The notes: generated by a model from the letters alone, not told the origin. DNA of 64,000 nt from Alkalihalobacillus sp047302405 (GCF_047302405.1 NZ_CP154853.1:4526001-4590000); one strand, 5' to 3'; positions 43,668 through 52,874 are shown, counted from the stretch's first letter. Numbers and translations: made by a program.

Positions 43668-44159
43668 ATGCTCGAGATGTTATGGTGGATAGTGGTCGCC
43701 ATCTGCTTTTTCTTAAGTTTTATTGGACTTATTTTTCCGCTAGTTCCTTCTGTGCTCGTTATTTGGGTCGGGTTTCTTGTTTATGGCTTTGGGATTGGGG
43801 CATTTAGTGATTTGTCGGTCTGGTTTTGGTCCGGGATGGTCATTTTTACATTGTTTCTTATTCTTGCTGATATTATTGCGAGCCAATACTTTGTTAAACG
43901 ATACGGTGGCTCCAAATGGGGAGAAAGAATGGCGGCGATCGGAGTCATTGTCGGTTCTTTTATCATGCCTCCATTTGGAATCATTTTTGTCCCATTTATT
44001 CTTGTTTTTGTGACAGAACTAATTAGTATTCAGCAGCCAGGACATGCATTTAAGGTGGCCATAGCATCATTAATTGCTTTTTTGAGCAGTACGGTTGCCA
44101 AAGGGTTGGTGCAATTTATTATGATTGTTTGGTTTATTGTTGAAGTATTTTTAGCTTAA
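43668..44159 (+). CDS. DUF456 membrane protein
   Basis: 163 aa with about four to five hydrophobic segments and the DUF456 pattern: FIGLIFPLVPSVLVIWVGFLVYGFG, ADIIASQYFVKRYGGSKWGERMAAIGVIVGSF and FGIIFVPFILVFVTEL. Function unknown. AAAGGAGG is 9 nt from the ATG at 43668. It is followed 80 bp later by the XapX gene. Confidence 0.85.
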   Translation: MLEMLWWIVVAICFFLSFIGLIFPLVPSVLVIWVGFLVYGFGIGAFSDLSVWFWSGMVIFTLFLILADIIASQYFVKRYGGSKWGERMAAIGVIVGSFIMPPFGIIFVPFILVFVTELISIQQPGHAFKVAIASLIAFLSSTVAKGLVQFIMIVWFIVEVFLA

Positions 44160-44239
44160 CCATTCAGTCTAAGTGAATAAGTCATTCAAAAAGACAAATA
44201 GTAGTAAGGACAATGTTTTTAGAAAGAAGGAGTGTCCTT

Positions 44240-44398
44240 ATGCAAGAAGTCATGCTCGCCTTGTTGGCTGGATTGATTGTTGGTTTACTATTCGCTTTTT
44301 TAAAACTCCCGATCCCAGCACCACCAGTCTTTTCGGGGATCATTGGAATTGTTGGTATTTATTTAGGCTATCAAGGGTTTACTTATCTTTGGGGATAA
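44240..44398 (+). CDS. XapX domain small membrane protein
   Basis: 52 aa: MQEVMLALLAGLIVGLLFAF, then LKLPIPAPPVFSGIIGIVGIYLGY. This is the XapX domain: two hydrophobic helices linked by LPIPAPP. Function unknown. AAGGAG lies 7 nt ahead of the ATG. Repeat array B begins about 120 bp downstream. Confidence 0.82.
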   Translation: MQEVMLALLAGLIVGLLFAFLKLPIPAPPVFSGIIGIVGIYLGYQGFTYLWG

Positions 44399-44519
44399 CA
44401 AATGGACTGCAAACAAGTGGGATTCCCCTCATGTGATAAGTCGAATGAAAGCACCTTTAAGTGAAGTCAGTTTAGGGATAATCTAATGACTACTTGGAGG
44501 TGTTTTTGGATCGGGAAAA

Positions 44520-45795
44520 ATAGATCACACAGAAGTCAGAGGTCGTGAATGAAGTCGGAAGCGATGGAATCAAAGCCGCAAAGGGAATCAAAGAGTACCG
44601 ATGAAGCCAAAAGTGCTCGAATCAAAGCTGCAAAGGGAATCAAAGGCCGCGAATGAAACCGGAAGCGCTCGAATCAAAGCCGCAAAGGGAATCAAAGGCC
44701 ATCAATGAGTCCCGAAGCCACCGAAAAAAAGTCGTAAAAGGAATCAAAGGCCGTCAATGAGTCCCGAAGCACCGAAAAAAAGCCGTAAAAGGAATCAAAG
44801 GCCACCAATGAAACCGGAAGCCAGCGAAAAAAGCCGTAAAAGGAATCAAAGGCCGCCAATGAAGCCAAAAGCCATCGAATCAAAGTCGCAAAGGGAATCA
44901 AAGGCCATCAATGAGTCCCGAAGCCACCGAAAAAAAGCCGTAAAAGGAATCAAAGGCCATCAATGAAGCCGAAAGCGCTCGAATCAAAGCCGCAAAGGGA
45001 ATCAAAGGCCGCGAATGAAGCCGAAAGCGCTCGAATCAAAGTCACAAAGGGAATCAAAGGCCGCGAATGAAGCCGGAAGTGCTCGAATCAAAGCCGCAAA
45101 AGGAATCAAAGGCCGCGAATGAAGTCGGAAGTGCTCGAATCAAAGCCGCAAAGGGAATCAAAGGCCGTCAATGAGTCCCGAAGCCACCGAAAAAAAGCCG
45201 TAAAAGGAATCAAAGGCCGCGAATGAAGCCGGAAGTGCTCGAATCAAAGCCGCAAAGGGAATCAAAGGCCATCAATGAGTCCCGAAGCCACCGAAAAAAA
45301 GCCGTAAAAGGAATCAAAGGCCGTCAATGAGTCCCGAAGCCACCGAAAAAAAGCCGTAAAGGGAATCAAAGGCCGCCAAAGAAGCCGAAAGCGCTCGAAT
45401 CAAAGCCGCAAAGGGAATCAAAGAGCACCGATGAAGCCGGAAGCGATCGAATGAGAGCCGCAAAGGGAATCAAAGGCCGTCAATGAAGCCAAAAGCCATC
45501 GAATGAGAGCCGCAAAGGGAATCAAAAGCAGTCAATGAAGCCAAAAGCCATCGAATAAAAGCGGGAAAGGGAATCAAAGGCCATCAATGAAGTCAAAAGC
45601 CATCGAATAAAAGCCGCAAAGGGAATCAAAAGCAGTCAATGAAGCCAAAAGCCATCGAATCAAAAGCCGCAAAGGGAATCAAAGAACCGCAATGAAGCCA
45701 AAAGCCATCGAATAAAAGCCGCAAAGGGAATCAAAAGCAGTCAATGAAGCCAAAAGCCATCGAATAAAAGCCAGAAAGTTAATCAAAAACCCGCC
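44520..45795 (+). repeat. 52-bp repeat array B, about 24 units (XapX/ywjE convergent gap)
   Basis: Head-to-tail units with AGGG at 44582, 44634 and onward, step 52 bp. Typical unit GGGAATCAAAGGCCGCGAAT, then GAAGCCGGAAGTGCTCGAAT, then CAAAGCCGCAAA. A variant unit (CCACCGAAAAAAAGCCGTAAA) alternates with the standard type in the first 850 bp, and a third type (GCCATCGAATAAAAGCC) dominates the last 350 bp, so subtypes were amplified in blocks. Largest array in the window. Not coding: frame rotates with each unit. Confidence 0.95.
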
Positions 45796-45810
45796 CAATG
45801 CCCCCTATAT

Positions 45811-47007
45811 CTACAAGAAGTCAGAGACCGCACTTGCGACCTTTTCTTTCAGGCGAAAATAAATTCCACGATTTTGATACTCTTCTATCGTTAGTTGATG
45901 CGATATCGAAATATCATAATCAATTTCAGCTGCCATTAGTTTAATAAAATCTTTGTCATAGATATAACTATTTTGTTCTAAGTTTATAAAAATGCTACGT
46001 TTATCAAAGTTTGCGGTTCCAAGATAAGCGGAATCATTATCAAACAAAATCGCTTTTGTGTGAAAAAAGCCACGATAATATTGGTAAATCTGCACGCCTG
46101 AACGCAGCAACGAATCAAAAAAAGGGAAAGCGGCTTCACGTACAAGTGGATGATCGCTTTTTTTAGGGAGGATAATCTTAATCTGCACCCCACGCTTCGT
46201 TGCTTGGATTAATGCCTTCATTAACCTTTCACTTGGGATAAAATAGGCAGTGGCAATCGTAATGGAATGTTTAGCAGCTTCGATATGCTTCAGGTGCTGT
46301 TCTTCTAAAAAAAGACCATTTGTCGGAAACATGATGAGCTTTTGTGTCCCAGGTTGGAGGACTGGGTAAAAGGAGGCGTCCTCAAAGCTTTTATGGCAAA
46401 CATCTTCCCAATCATTTAAAAAGCTTTTTTGTAAATCCTGAACACCGCTACCTTGCATGCGGATATGGAGGTCACGCCATCGTCCAAATTTCGGATCGCG
46501 ACCTAAATATTCGTCCCCAATATTGTAACCACCAAAATAAGCAATATTACTATCACAAATGACGATTTTCCGATGGTTCCGTTGATTTAACTTAAAGAAA
46601 AAATAAGGAAAAGTAAGCGGAGGGGTGAGATGAAGTTTGACCCCCGCTTTTTTTAATTTTCTTTTATTACGAAAAGAAATTTTACAACCAAACATATCGA
46701 CCATTAATCGTACTTTTACTCCTTGTTTCGCTTTTAATTCTAATAGATCAATCATCTTTTGACCGATATGGTCGTCACGAAAGATATAAAAAAGCATATG
46801 AATGTGTTTTTTGGCATGAAAAAGATCTTGGGTTAAACATTCAACAAACTGATCCCCTGTTGTTAAGAGTTGCATGCGGCTTTCGCGTATGACGAGTTCT
46901 ATTGGTTCTTCGTTTATGATTAAAGACTTCCTACCAAGACGGAAATCCAACCAGACTAGACCTAATAAGATTAATATAAAAGCAATTATTATAAGTGCAT
47001 ACCCCAT
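45811..47007 (-). CDS. ywjE: Cardiolipin synthase, YwjE-type
   Basis: 398 aa, the length of B. subtilis YwjE. One N-terminal membrane segment (about 3-21), then two phospholipase-D HKD motifs: NHRKIVICDSNIAYFGGYNIGDEY and FHTKAILFDNDSAYLGTANFDKRS. Condenses phosphatidylglycerol to cardiolipin. Only one membrane segment is present where housekeeping ClsA has two. The gene converges on repeat array B. Neighbourhood of pyrG and spo0F agrees with B. subtilis ywjE. Confidence 0.93.
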   Translation of the reverse strand: MGYALIIIAFILILLGLVWLDFRLGRKSLIINEEPIELVIRESRMQLLTTGDQFVECLTQDLFHAKKHIHMLFYIFRDDHIGQKMIDLLELKAKQGVKVRLMVDMFGCKISFRNKRKLKKAGVKLHLTPPLTFPYFFFKLNQRNHRKIVICDSNIAYFGGYNIGDEYLGRDPKFGRWRDLHIRMQGSGVQDLQKSFLNDWEDVCHKSFEDASFYPVLQPGTQKLIMFPTNGLFLEEQHLKHIEAAKHSITIATAYFIPSERLMKALIQATKRGVQIKIILPKKSDHPLVREAAFPFFDSLLRSGVQIYQYYRGFFHTKAILFDNDSAYLGTANFDKRSIFINLEQNSYIYDKDFIKLMAAEIDYDISISHQLTIEEYQNRGIYFRLKEKVASAVSDFL

Positions 47008-47270
47008 ACATTCTCCGACTCCTTGTCATTATAAAATAAAGGTCATTTGAGGGCTTGATAAATGAATTAGTTTCTTTACCCAATAACGATTAGTATGCCC
47101 TTAAAAAGTTATTTCATGAAATAAGTGTGACGATATAATCTATAAAGAAAGCTTGAAGGAAACGCGTAAATTTTGTCTATTCATTGTCACTTCCTATTAA
47201 AAGTTTGAAAATTTACTCTTTTTTAGTATGATGAAGGAAATAATCATAAGGATGGGGTGTGGGTTGTACG

Positions 47271-47891
47271 ATGTTAAGTAATAAAAAGGTCCCTTCAATG
47301 GTAAAGGATCCACAATTAATTAAAGTTCGTCGTGCTCAAATGGTCAAAGGAGCTGTCCGTCTTTTTATTGACAAAGGCTTCCACCGTACAACAACAAGGG
47401 AAATTGCTAAAGAAGCGGGTTTTAGCATTGGAACTTTGTACGAGTATATTGGAGCAAAGGAAGATATCCTTTATCTTGTGTGTGACGACATTTATCTTGA
47501 AGTATCAAAGCGTTTGAAAAAGCAATTAAGTAAAGAGGGTTCGGCATTAGAGCGTCTTAAATTGGCGATTTATTCTTATTTTCAAATTGTCGATGATATG
47601 TCAGATGAAGTTCTCGTCATGTATCAAGAAGTGAAGGCCTTACCTAAAGAATCGCTTCAATATGTGCTCCAAAAAGAAAAAGAAATGGCTGGGATTTTAG
47701 AAGAAATCATTCGTGAGTGTGTCGAGGCTAATGAATTAAGTGTTAAAGGGGATGAAGTGAATCTGCTTGCTCATAATATTTTAGTACAAGGTCAAATGTG
47801 GACATTTAGAAGATGGGCTTTGCGAAAACAATATACGTTAGAGCAATATATTGACTGGCAAACCGACCTTCTTTTAAAAGGTAAGGGGTAA
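47271..47891 (+). CDS. TetR/AcrR-family transcriptional regulator
   Basis: About 206 aa. Helix-turn-helix RRAQMVKGAVRLFIDKGFHRTTTREIAKEAGFSIGTLYEYIGAKEDILYLV, followed by an all-helical ligand domain. Similar regulators control fatty-acid oxidation genes in bacilli; in B. subtilis this stretch carries acyl-CoA dehydrogenase genes (acdA, ywjF), which are absent here, so the target is elsewhere. A promoter TTGAAA (47205-47210), 16 bp, TATGAT (47227-47232) precedes it. Start is ambiguous: GTG at 47259 or ATG at 47271, both near GGATGGGGTG. Confidence 0.85.
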   Translation: MLSNKKVPSMVKDPQLIKVRRAQMVKGAVRLFIDKGFHRTTTREIAKEAGFSIGTLYEYIGAKEDILYLVCDDIYLEVSKRLKKQLSKEGSALERLKLAIYSYFQIVDDMSDEVLVMYQEVKALPKESLQYVLQKEKEMAGILEEIIRECVEANELSVKGDEVNLLAHNILVQGQMWTFRRWALRKQYTLEQYIDWQTDLLLKGKG

Positions 47892-48065
47892 ATAAACTCA
47901 CTACTAGCCGAGAGATTCAGTCGTTTATAGGCACGGCTTAAATTGCTCTAGTTTTTTCCTCATCAATCTAGCATAATTCGTGGAAATATGTTTATAATGG
48001 GAAGTATGATTTTAGATATTCAGGAATAAGAAGATAGATTGAAGGTAGGAAAGGAAGTGTCCTTA

Positions 48066-48581
48066 TTGAAAATCGCGGATATGAGAAAAGAAGATCTTGC
48101 GGAGTACGCTATGGTCGAGCTAGCTTATTTATTAATGCACGAGAAAAATGCAGCTTATGAATATTATGAGTTACTCAATGAAGTGGCGTCTTTAAAAGGA
48201 ATGTCGAAAGCAGAAGTAAAGGAACGTATGAGCTTCTTATATACAGACCTAAATATTGATGGCCGTTTCTTAACACTTGGCGATAACCGTTGGGGTTTAA
48301 GAAGCTGGTATCCTCTGGAGCAAGTAGAAGAGGAAATTACTTCTTCTGTTGCTAAACCGAAGAAGAAGGCAAAAGCATTAGCTCTAGATGAAGATGACGA
48401 TCTTCTTGATGAGGATTTTGAGGAAGATGAGTTTGAAGACTTAGAAGATGAGTTGGATGAGCTTTCTCAAGAAGAAGATGAAGATGACGAAGAGGAAGAA
48501 GCTAGCTTTAAAGAGCAAGATTCAGATTTAGATGACTTTGCCGAAGCGGACGATGAGGAAGAAACGGAAGAAGAGGAATAA
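48066..48581 (+). CDS. rpoE: RNA polymerase delta subunit
   Basis: 171 aa. N-terminal HARE-HTH domain (EDLAEYAMVELAYLLMHEKNAAYEYYELLNEVASLKG, then LYTDLNIDGRFLTLGDNRWGLRSWYP) and a C-terminal tail of about 75 residues that is almost entirely Asp/Glu. Delta aids RNA polymerase recycling and promoter selectivity in Gram-positives. Start is TTG at 48066, six bases after GGAAGTG, giving MKIADMRKEDL, which aligns with the usual N-terminus; a longer frame from 48039 overlaps the ribosome site. rpoE-pyrG order is conserved. Confidence 0.95.
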   Translation: MKIADMRKEDLAEYAMVELAYLLMHEKNAAYEYYELLNEVASLKGMSKAEVKERMSFLYTDLNIDGRFLTLGDNRWGLRSWYPLEQVEEEITSSVAKPKKKAKALALDEDDDLLDEDFEEDEFEDLEDELDELSQEEDEDDEEEEASFKEQDSDLDDFAEADDEEETEEEE

Positions 48582-48599
48582 TTTTATCATCCGATTCAC

Positions 48600-48638
48600 T
48601 TGACTTCTTTTTCGGTTCTAGGTAGAATCATTTTTGGG
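48600..48638 (+). promoter_or_regulatory. pyrG promoter with GGGC start
   Basis: TTGACT (48600-48605), 17 bp, TAGAAT (48623-48628), seven bases, then GGGCTTT from 48636. In B. subtilis pyrG the transcript begins GGGC and extra Gs are added when CTP is low. The start sequence and spacing are reproduced here. Confidence 0.85.
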
Positions 48639-48673
48639 CTTTAGAAAAAGTAATAGTTGTTTTAGATATATAA

Positions 48674-48725
48674 ACAAAAGTGTGCGCCCCCAATTTATGG
48701 GATACGTGTCACTTTTGTTTTTTTA
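48674..48725 (+). terminator. pyrG leader attenuator
   Basis: ACAAAAGTG (48674-48682) pairs with CACTTTTGT (48710-48718), with CCC/GGG inside, followed by eight T residues. The 5' side of the loop carries a run of five Cs (48687-48691), which a reiterated 5' poly-G could capture to prevent termination. It lies 38 nt after the predicted start and 127 bp before the pyrG ATG. It could also end rpoE transcription. Confidence 0.8.
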
Positions 48726-48851
48726 TTTTCACATATATGGAAAAATTGAGTAGATAAAGGTTATTTTTTATTAATTTCGTAAATCCCTCATCGATCTTGG
48801 GGAAAGTAGTGGAAAACAGTTATTTATTTTAAGTAAGAAGGAGTCGATAGT

Positions 48852-50450
48852 ATGACAGCTAAGTATATATTTGTAACGGGTGGGGTTGTATCTTCATTAG
48901 GTAAAGGAATTACTGCTGCATCTTTAGGACGTTTATTAAAAAATCGTGGTGTGAAAGTAACGATTCAAAAATTTGATCCGTATATTAATGTGGACCCAGG
49001 AACAATGAGCCCATATCAGCATGGTGAAGTGTTTGTAACAGATGATGGAGCGGAAACAGATTTAGATTTAGGTCACTATGAGCGCTTTATTGATATTAAT
49101 CTAAGTCAAAATAGCAATGTGACAACAGGTAGAATTTATTCAACTGTTTTAAAAAAGGAGCGTCGTGGAGATTATCTTGGAGGAACGGTTCAAGTTATTC
49201 CGCACGTAACGAATGAAATTAAAGAACGTGTTTACCGTGCTGGTCGCGAAACAAGTGCAGATGTAGTGATTACAGAGATTGGCGGAACCGTTGGAGATAT
49301 CGAAAGTTTACCTTTCTTAGAAGCGATTCGCCAAATTAAAAGCGATGTTGGGTCGGACAATGTCATGTATGTGCATTGTACATTAATTCCTTACTTAAAA
49401 GCAGCTGGCGAAATGAAATCAAAACCTACTCAACACAGTGTGAAAGAATTAAGAAGTTTAGGTATTCAGCCAAATGTTATTGTCGTTCGTACTGAAAAAC
49501 CAGTTCCTCAAGATATGAAGGAAAAAATTGCGTTATTCTGTGACATCGATAAAAATGCAGTTATTGAAGCGAGAGATGCAGATACCCTTTACCAAGTGCC
49601 CCTTGATCTTCAAGCACAGCACTTAGATGACATCGTATGTAATCACTTAAAACTGAACTGCCAAGAAGCAGATATGACGGAATGGACGGGCCTTGTTGAG
49701 AAGGTGCAAAACTTATCTAAAAAAGTTCGTATTGCCCTTGTTGGTAAATATGTTGCCCTACAAGATGCGTATCTTTCCGTAGCAGAAGCACTTCGTCATG
49801 CTGGTTATGCTTTTGATGCCGATATTGAAATTGATTGGGTCGATGCGGAACAAGTTACAGATGAAAATGTGGCTGATTTATTAAAAGAAGCAGATGGGAT
49901 TCTTGTGCCTGGTGGTTTTGGAGACCGAGGTATTGAAGGTAAAATTTCAGCGATTCGTTATGCTCGTGAACAAAAGGTTCCTTTCTTAGGGATTTGTCTA
50001 GGTATGCAATTAGCATCGGTTGAATTCGCTCGTAATGTACTTGGATTAAAAGGAGCAAACTCGGCTGAATTAAACCCAGAAACACCATATCCAATCATTG
50101 ACTTATTACCAGAACAAAAAGATGTGGAAGATATGGGAGGCACGCTTCGTCTCGGCTTATACCCATGTAAATTAGTTAATGGTTCTGTTGCTAATAAAGC
50201 ATATGACGAGCAAGTGGTCTATGAGCGTCACCGTCACCGTTATGAATTTAATAATGAATACCGTGAACAAATGGAGAAAGCTGGTTTTATTTTCTCAGGG
50301 ACAAGTCCTGATGGAAGACTAGTGGAAATTGTTGAAGTTAGTGATCACCCTTATTTTATCGCTTCACAATTCCACCCAGAGTTCGTCTCAAGACCAACAC
50401 GCCCACAACCACTATTCCGTGATTTCATTGGCGCGTCGATTAATAAATAA
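48852..50450 (+). CDS. pyrG: CTP synthase
   Basis: Converts UTP to CTP with glutamine and ATP. 532 aa. N-terminal synthetase domain starts YIFVTGGVVSSLGKGITAASLG, with FDPYINVDPGTMSPYQHGEVFVTDDG and SLPFLEAIRQ. C-terminal class I glutaminase has the nucleophile in FLGICLGMQLA and the HPE dyad in SQFHPEFVSRP. GAAGGAG before the ATG. Leader carries a reiterative-transcription attenuator (see 48600-48725). Confidence 0.98.
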   Translation: MTAKYIFVTGGVVSSLGKGITAASLGRLLKNRGVKVTIQKFDPYINVDPGTMSPYQHGEVFVTDDGAETDLDLGHYERFIDINLSQNSNVTTGRIYSTVLKKERRGDYLGGTVQVIPHVTNEIKERVYRAGRETSADVVITEIGGTVGDIESLPFLEAIRQIKSDVGSDNVMYVHCTLIPYLKAAGEMKSKPTQHSVKELRSLGIQPNVIVVRTEKPVPQDMKEKIALFCDIDKNAVIEARDADTLYQVPLDLQAQHLDDIVCNHLKLNCQEADMTEWTGLVEKVQNLSKKVRIALVGKYVALQDAYLSVAEALRHAGYAFDADIEIDWVDAEQVTDENVADLLKEADGILVPGGFGDRGIEGKISAIRYAREQKVPFLGICLGMQLASVEFARNVLGLKGANSAELNPETPYPIIDLLPEQKDVEDMGGTLRLGLYPCKLVNGSVANKAYDEQVVYERHRHRYEFNNEYREQMEKAGFIFSGTSPDGRLVEIVEVSDHPYFIASQFHPEFVSRPTRPQPLFRDFIGASINK

Positions 50451-50461
50451 TAAATCATAAT

Positions 50462-50508
50462 AAAAGTTCCTTCTTTTTGCTTGTTGAGCGGAAAGGAGGG
50501 ACTTTTTG
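50462..50508 (+). terminator. Terminator after pyrG
   Basis: AAAGTTCCTTC pairs with GGAGGGACTTT (mismatched once) around a 20-base loop, followed by TTTTTGTTTT. Confidence 0.8.
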
Positions 50509-50514
50509 TTTTGC

Positions 50515-51405
50515 TCATTGAAGCCGAAAGCGAATGAATCAGAGGAGTAAAGGGAATCAAAGAGCGTCAATGAAACCCGAAGCGATCGAATCAGAGCCAC
50601 AAAGGGAATCAAAGAGCGTCAATGAAGCCCGAAGCTATTGAATCAGAGGAGCAAAGGGAATCAAAGAGCGTCAATGAAGCCTGAAGCTATTGAATCAGAG
50701 TCGCAAAGGGAATCAAAGAGCCGCAATGAAGCCCGAAGCCATCGAATCAGAGCCGCAAAGGGAATCAAAGAGCCGCAATGAAGCCCGAAGCCATTGAATA
50801 AAAGCGGCAAAGGGAATCAAAGCACGACAATGAAACCCGAAGCCATCGAATCAGAGGAGCAAAGGGAATCAAAGAGCGTCAATGAAGCCCGAAGCTATTG
50901 AATCAGAGGAGTAAAGGGAATCAAAGCCCGACAATGAAGCCCGAAGCCATCGAATCAGAGCCGTAAAGGGAATCAAAGCCCGACAATGAAACCCGAAGCC
51001 ATCGAATAAGAGCCACAAAGGGAATCAAAGGCCCGCAATGAAGCCGAAAGCCATCGAATCAGAGCCGTAAAGGGAATCAAAGCCCGACAATGAAACCCGA
51101 AGCCATCGAATCAGAGCCGCAAAGGGAATCAAAGCCCGACAATGAAACCCGAAGCCATCGAATCAGAGCCGTAAAGGGAATCAAAGAGCCGCAATGAAGC
51201 CCGAAGCGATAGAATCAGAGCCACAAAGGGAATCAAAGAGCGTCAATGAAGCCCGAAGCGATCGAATCAGAGCCGCAAAGGGAATCAAAGAGCGTCAATG
51301 AAGCCCGAAGCGATCGAATCAGAGCCGCAAAGGGAATCAAAGCCCGACAATGAAGCCCGAAGCGATAGAATCAGAGCCACAAAGGGAATCAAAAGCAGTT
51401 GAATC
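50515..51405 (+). repeat. 52-bp repeat array C, about 17 units (pyrG/ywjG convergent gap)
   Basis: AGGG of successive units at 50551, 50603, 50655 and 50707, exactly 52 bp apart, continuing to about 51385. Typical unit GGGAATCAAAGAGCGTCAAT, then GAAGCCCGAAGCGATCGAAT, then CAGAGCCGCAAA. Units differ mainly in the four bases after CAAAG (AGCG, AGCC, CCCG) and in the GAGG/GAGCC step. Plus-strand orientation. Confidence 0.95.
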
Positions 51406-51459
51406 AAGCCAAAACCCCTATAACATAAAAACTTATATAAGCTTCAGCATTTATTCGCT

Positions 51460-52008
51460 TTAAATTTCTTCCTCTACTTCACTCAAAATCTCTTTTAAAG
51501 TTAACGCTAAACAAAAGTAGGTATATAAGGCAATGAGAGAGGCTGGGTAACCTGTACGCGTGCCATCATCCAAAGGAACGACAGGTTTTTTTACATTTAA
51601 ATGAATAAAAACATCAGCTAATGTGTCGAGGCCTTCACTAGTTGCATCTTTCTCTTCTAACGTACTTATGGTGACAAAGGGAATGCCTTCTTCTTTTAAC
51701 TTTTTGGCTATTTTGAGGGCTTCTGGCTCGTTCGTGTAACGGCTTGCTAATAGGACACGGTCGTTAACGTCAAGTGAAACGATTTTCTCATCATCACATA
51801 GCAATGGTTTGATATGAGAGAGGTGGTCTACACCAAATAATGCTTCATGTTCAATGACACCCATTTCTTTTATTCCGTGGACATAAATCGAGCTACTGCC
51901 AACTCGAGCTTGTGCTAATAAGCGGGCTCCATCCTCAATGGCTTCTTCTTGTTTATCTTTTATTTGCTTCATTAACCCTTGAATTTGTGTTGTGAAGATT
52001 TGGATCAT
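51460..52008 (-). CDS. ywjG: DUF2529 protein (YwjG)
   Basis: 182 aa. An N-terminal helix is followed by SSSIYVHGIKEMGVIEHEALFG, DRVLLASRYTNEPEALKIAKKLKEEGIPFVTIS and DVFIHLNVKKPVVPLDDGTRTGYPA, a Rossmann-like, SIS-domain-resembling layout. B. subtilis ywjG lies in the same pyrG-spo0F interval and is also transcribed away from spo0F. Function unknown. The ribosome site (AAAGTGAGTG) is weak. Confidence 0.85.
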   Translation of the reverse strand: MIQIFTTQIQGLMKQIKDKQEEAIEDGARLLAQARVGSSSIYVHGIKEMGVIEHEALFGVDHLSHIKPLLCDDEKIVSLDVNDRVLLASRYTNEPEALKIAKKLKEEGIPFVTISTLEEKDATSEGLDTLADVFIHLNVKKPVVPLDDGTRTGYPASLIALYTYFCLALTLKEILSEVEEEI

Positions 52009-52121
52009 CTATAGTCACTCACTTTCTGTAATTCAATTGATTTTGCTATTGAATTATAGCTTAAATTCAGTAAAAATGAAAAAATCTTCTTGTCTAGCTG
52101 TTTCAATATGTTACATTTTTA

Positions 52122-52129
52122 TTGTCAAA
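52122..52129 (+). promoter_or_regulatory. Possible Spo0A box upstream of spo0F
   Basis: TTGTCAAA is one mismatch from the 0A-box core TTGTCGAA, 38 bp upstream of the sigma-H-type -35. In B. subtilis Spo0A controls spo0F. One short imperfect site is weak evidence alone. Confidence 0.4.
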
Positions 52130-52166
52130 GACTTAAAAACTTTTGTTATCTTTGTTACGTAAAAAA

Positions 52167-52195
52167 GGAGGATTCTTCATTTTTGGATCGAATAT
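52167..52195 (+). promoter_or_regulatory. Sigma-H-type promoter of spo0F
   Basis: GGAGGATTC (52167-52175), 11 bp, ATCGAATAT (52187-52195). The -10 fits RNNGAATWW perfectly and the -35 fits RNAGGAWWW except for the last base. spo0F is a sigma-H gene in B. subtilis. Confidence 0.75.
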
Positions 52196-52275
52196 AAGAG
52201 AGTCTGGAAAAATAAGTTTGTGCGGAAAAATTTAAAAAACTTTTCATTTGGAAAAGAAGAAAGGGAGGATCGAAA

Positions 52276-52644
52276 ATGAGTGCCGAGAAAAAAATCTTAA
52301 TTGTCGATGATCAGTATGGAATTCGTGTCCTTTTAAGTGAAATATTAAAAAAAGATGGCTATCAAGTGTTTCAAGCACCAAATGGGGTACAAGCTTTAAA
52401 GTATGTGAACGATGAAAACCCTGATCTCGTTTTATTAGATATGAAAATTCCGGGGATGGATGGAATTGAGATTTTAAAACGAATTAAAGAAACGCATGCC
52501 CATATTGAGGTTATTATGATGACGGCTTATGGAGAATTAAATCTTATTAATCAAGCTTTGGATGCAGGGGCCGTTGCCCATTTTTCAAAGCCATTTGATA
52601 TTGATGACGTCCGGAATGTCATTAAAAAAACTCTTTTCAAGTAA
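52276..52644 (+). CDS. spo0F: Sporulation phosphorelay response regulator Spo0F
   Basis: 122 aa, a stand-alone receiver domain that passes phosphate from sporulation kinases to Spo0B. Acidic pocket Asp11-Asp12 (LIVDDQYGIR), phosphoryl acceptor Asp55 (LLLDMKIPGMDG-like LVLLDMKIPG), Thr83 (MMTAYGE) and Lys105 (HFSKPFD). No output domain. AAGGGAGG before the ATG. Located between ywjG (divergent) and fbaA, as in B. subtilis. Confidence 0.98.
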   Translation: MSAEKKILIVDDQYGIRVLLSEILKKDGYQVFQAPNGVQALKYVNDENPDLVLLDMKIPGMDGIEILKRIKETHAHIEVIMMTAYGELNLINQALDAGAVAHFSKPFDIDDVRNVIKKTLFK

Positions 52645-52675
52645 GGAAATGAAAGAGGTTAGGAAATAAAAAAAT

Positions 52676-52760
52676 AGTAAACGCTTTCTTTTGAAAAATG
52701 AAAAAAGTGTTGAATTATCAAGAGTATTCCCGTTTTTTATGAATAGATATATGCTATAAT
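52676..52760 (+). promoter_or_regulatory. fbaA upstream region: cre-like site and extended -10 promoter
   Basis: AGTAAACGCTTTCT (52676-52689) shares AAACGCTTTCT with the cre-like site ahead of pta. An extended -10 TGCTATAAT (52752-52760) follows, with no strong -35. The start point would be near 52767, giving a leader of about 170 nt. Confidence 0.5.
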
Positions 52761-52794
52761 GAACACGTTCAACCTTACCAGAAAAAAATGAAAA

Positions 52795-52874
52795 CCTTAT
52801 TTAAAAAGCTTGATATACATATATTCGTTTGAATGGATATTTGCCCCTGGATTCGGGTAACTTGTTAAATAAGG
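52795..52874 (+). promoter_or_regulatory. Structured leader of fbaA
   Basis: CCTTATTTAA (52795-52804) and TTAAATAAGG (52865-52874) are a perfect 10-bp inverted repeat enclosing 60 nt, with a smaller inner stem around CCCCTGGATTCGGGG-like sequence (52843-52857). It would be transcribed in the 5' untranslated region. No match to a riboswitch that I know. Confidence 0.45.

Noticed and set aside
44692..44966. Open frames of 60-90 codons within arrays A, B and C on both strands
   Set aside because: A 51/52-bp period shifts the frame at each unit, so the frames arise by chance from repeat composition; none has a Shine-Dalgarno site.
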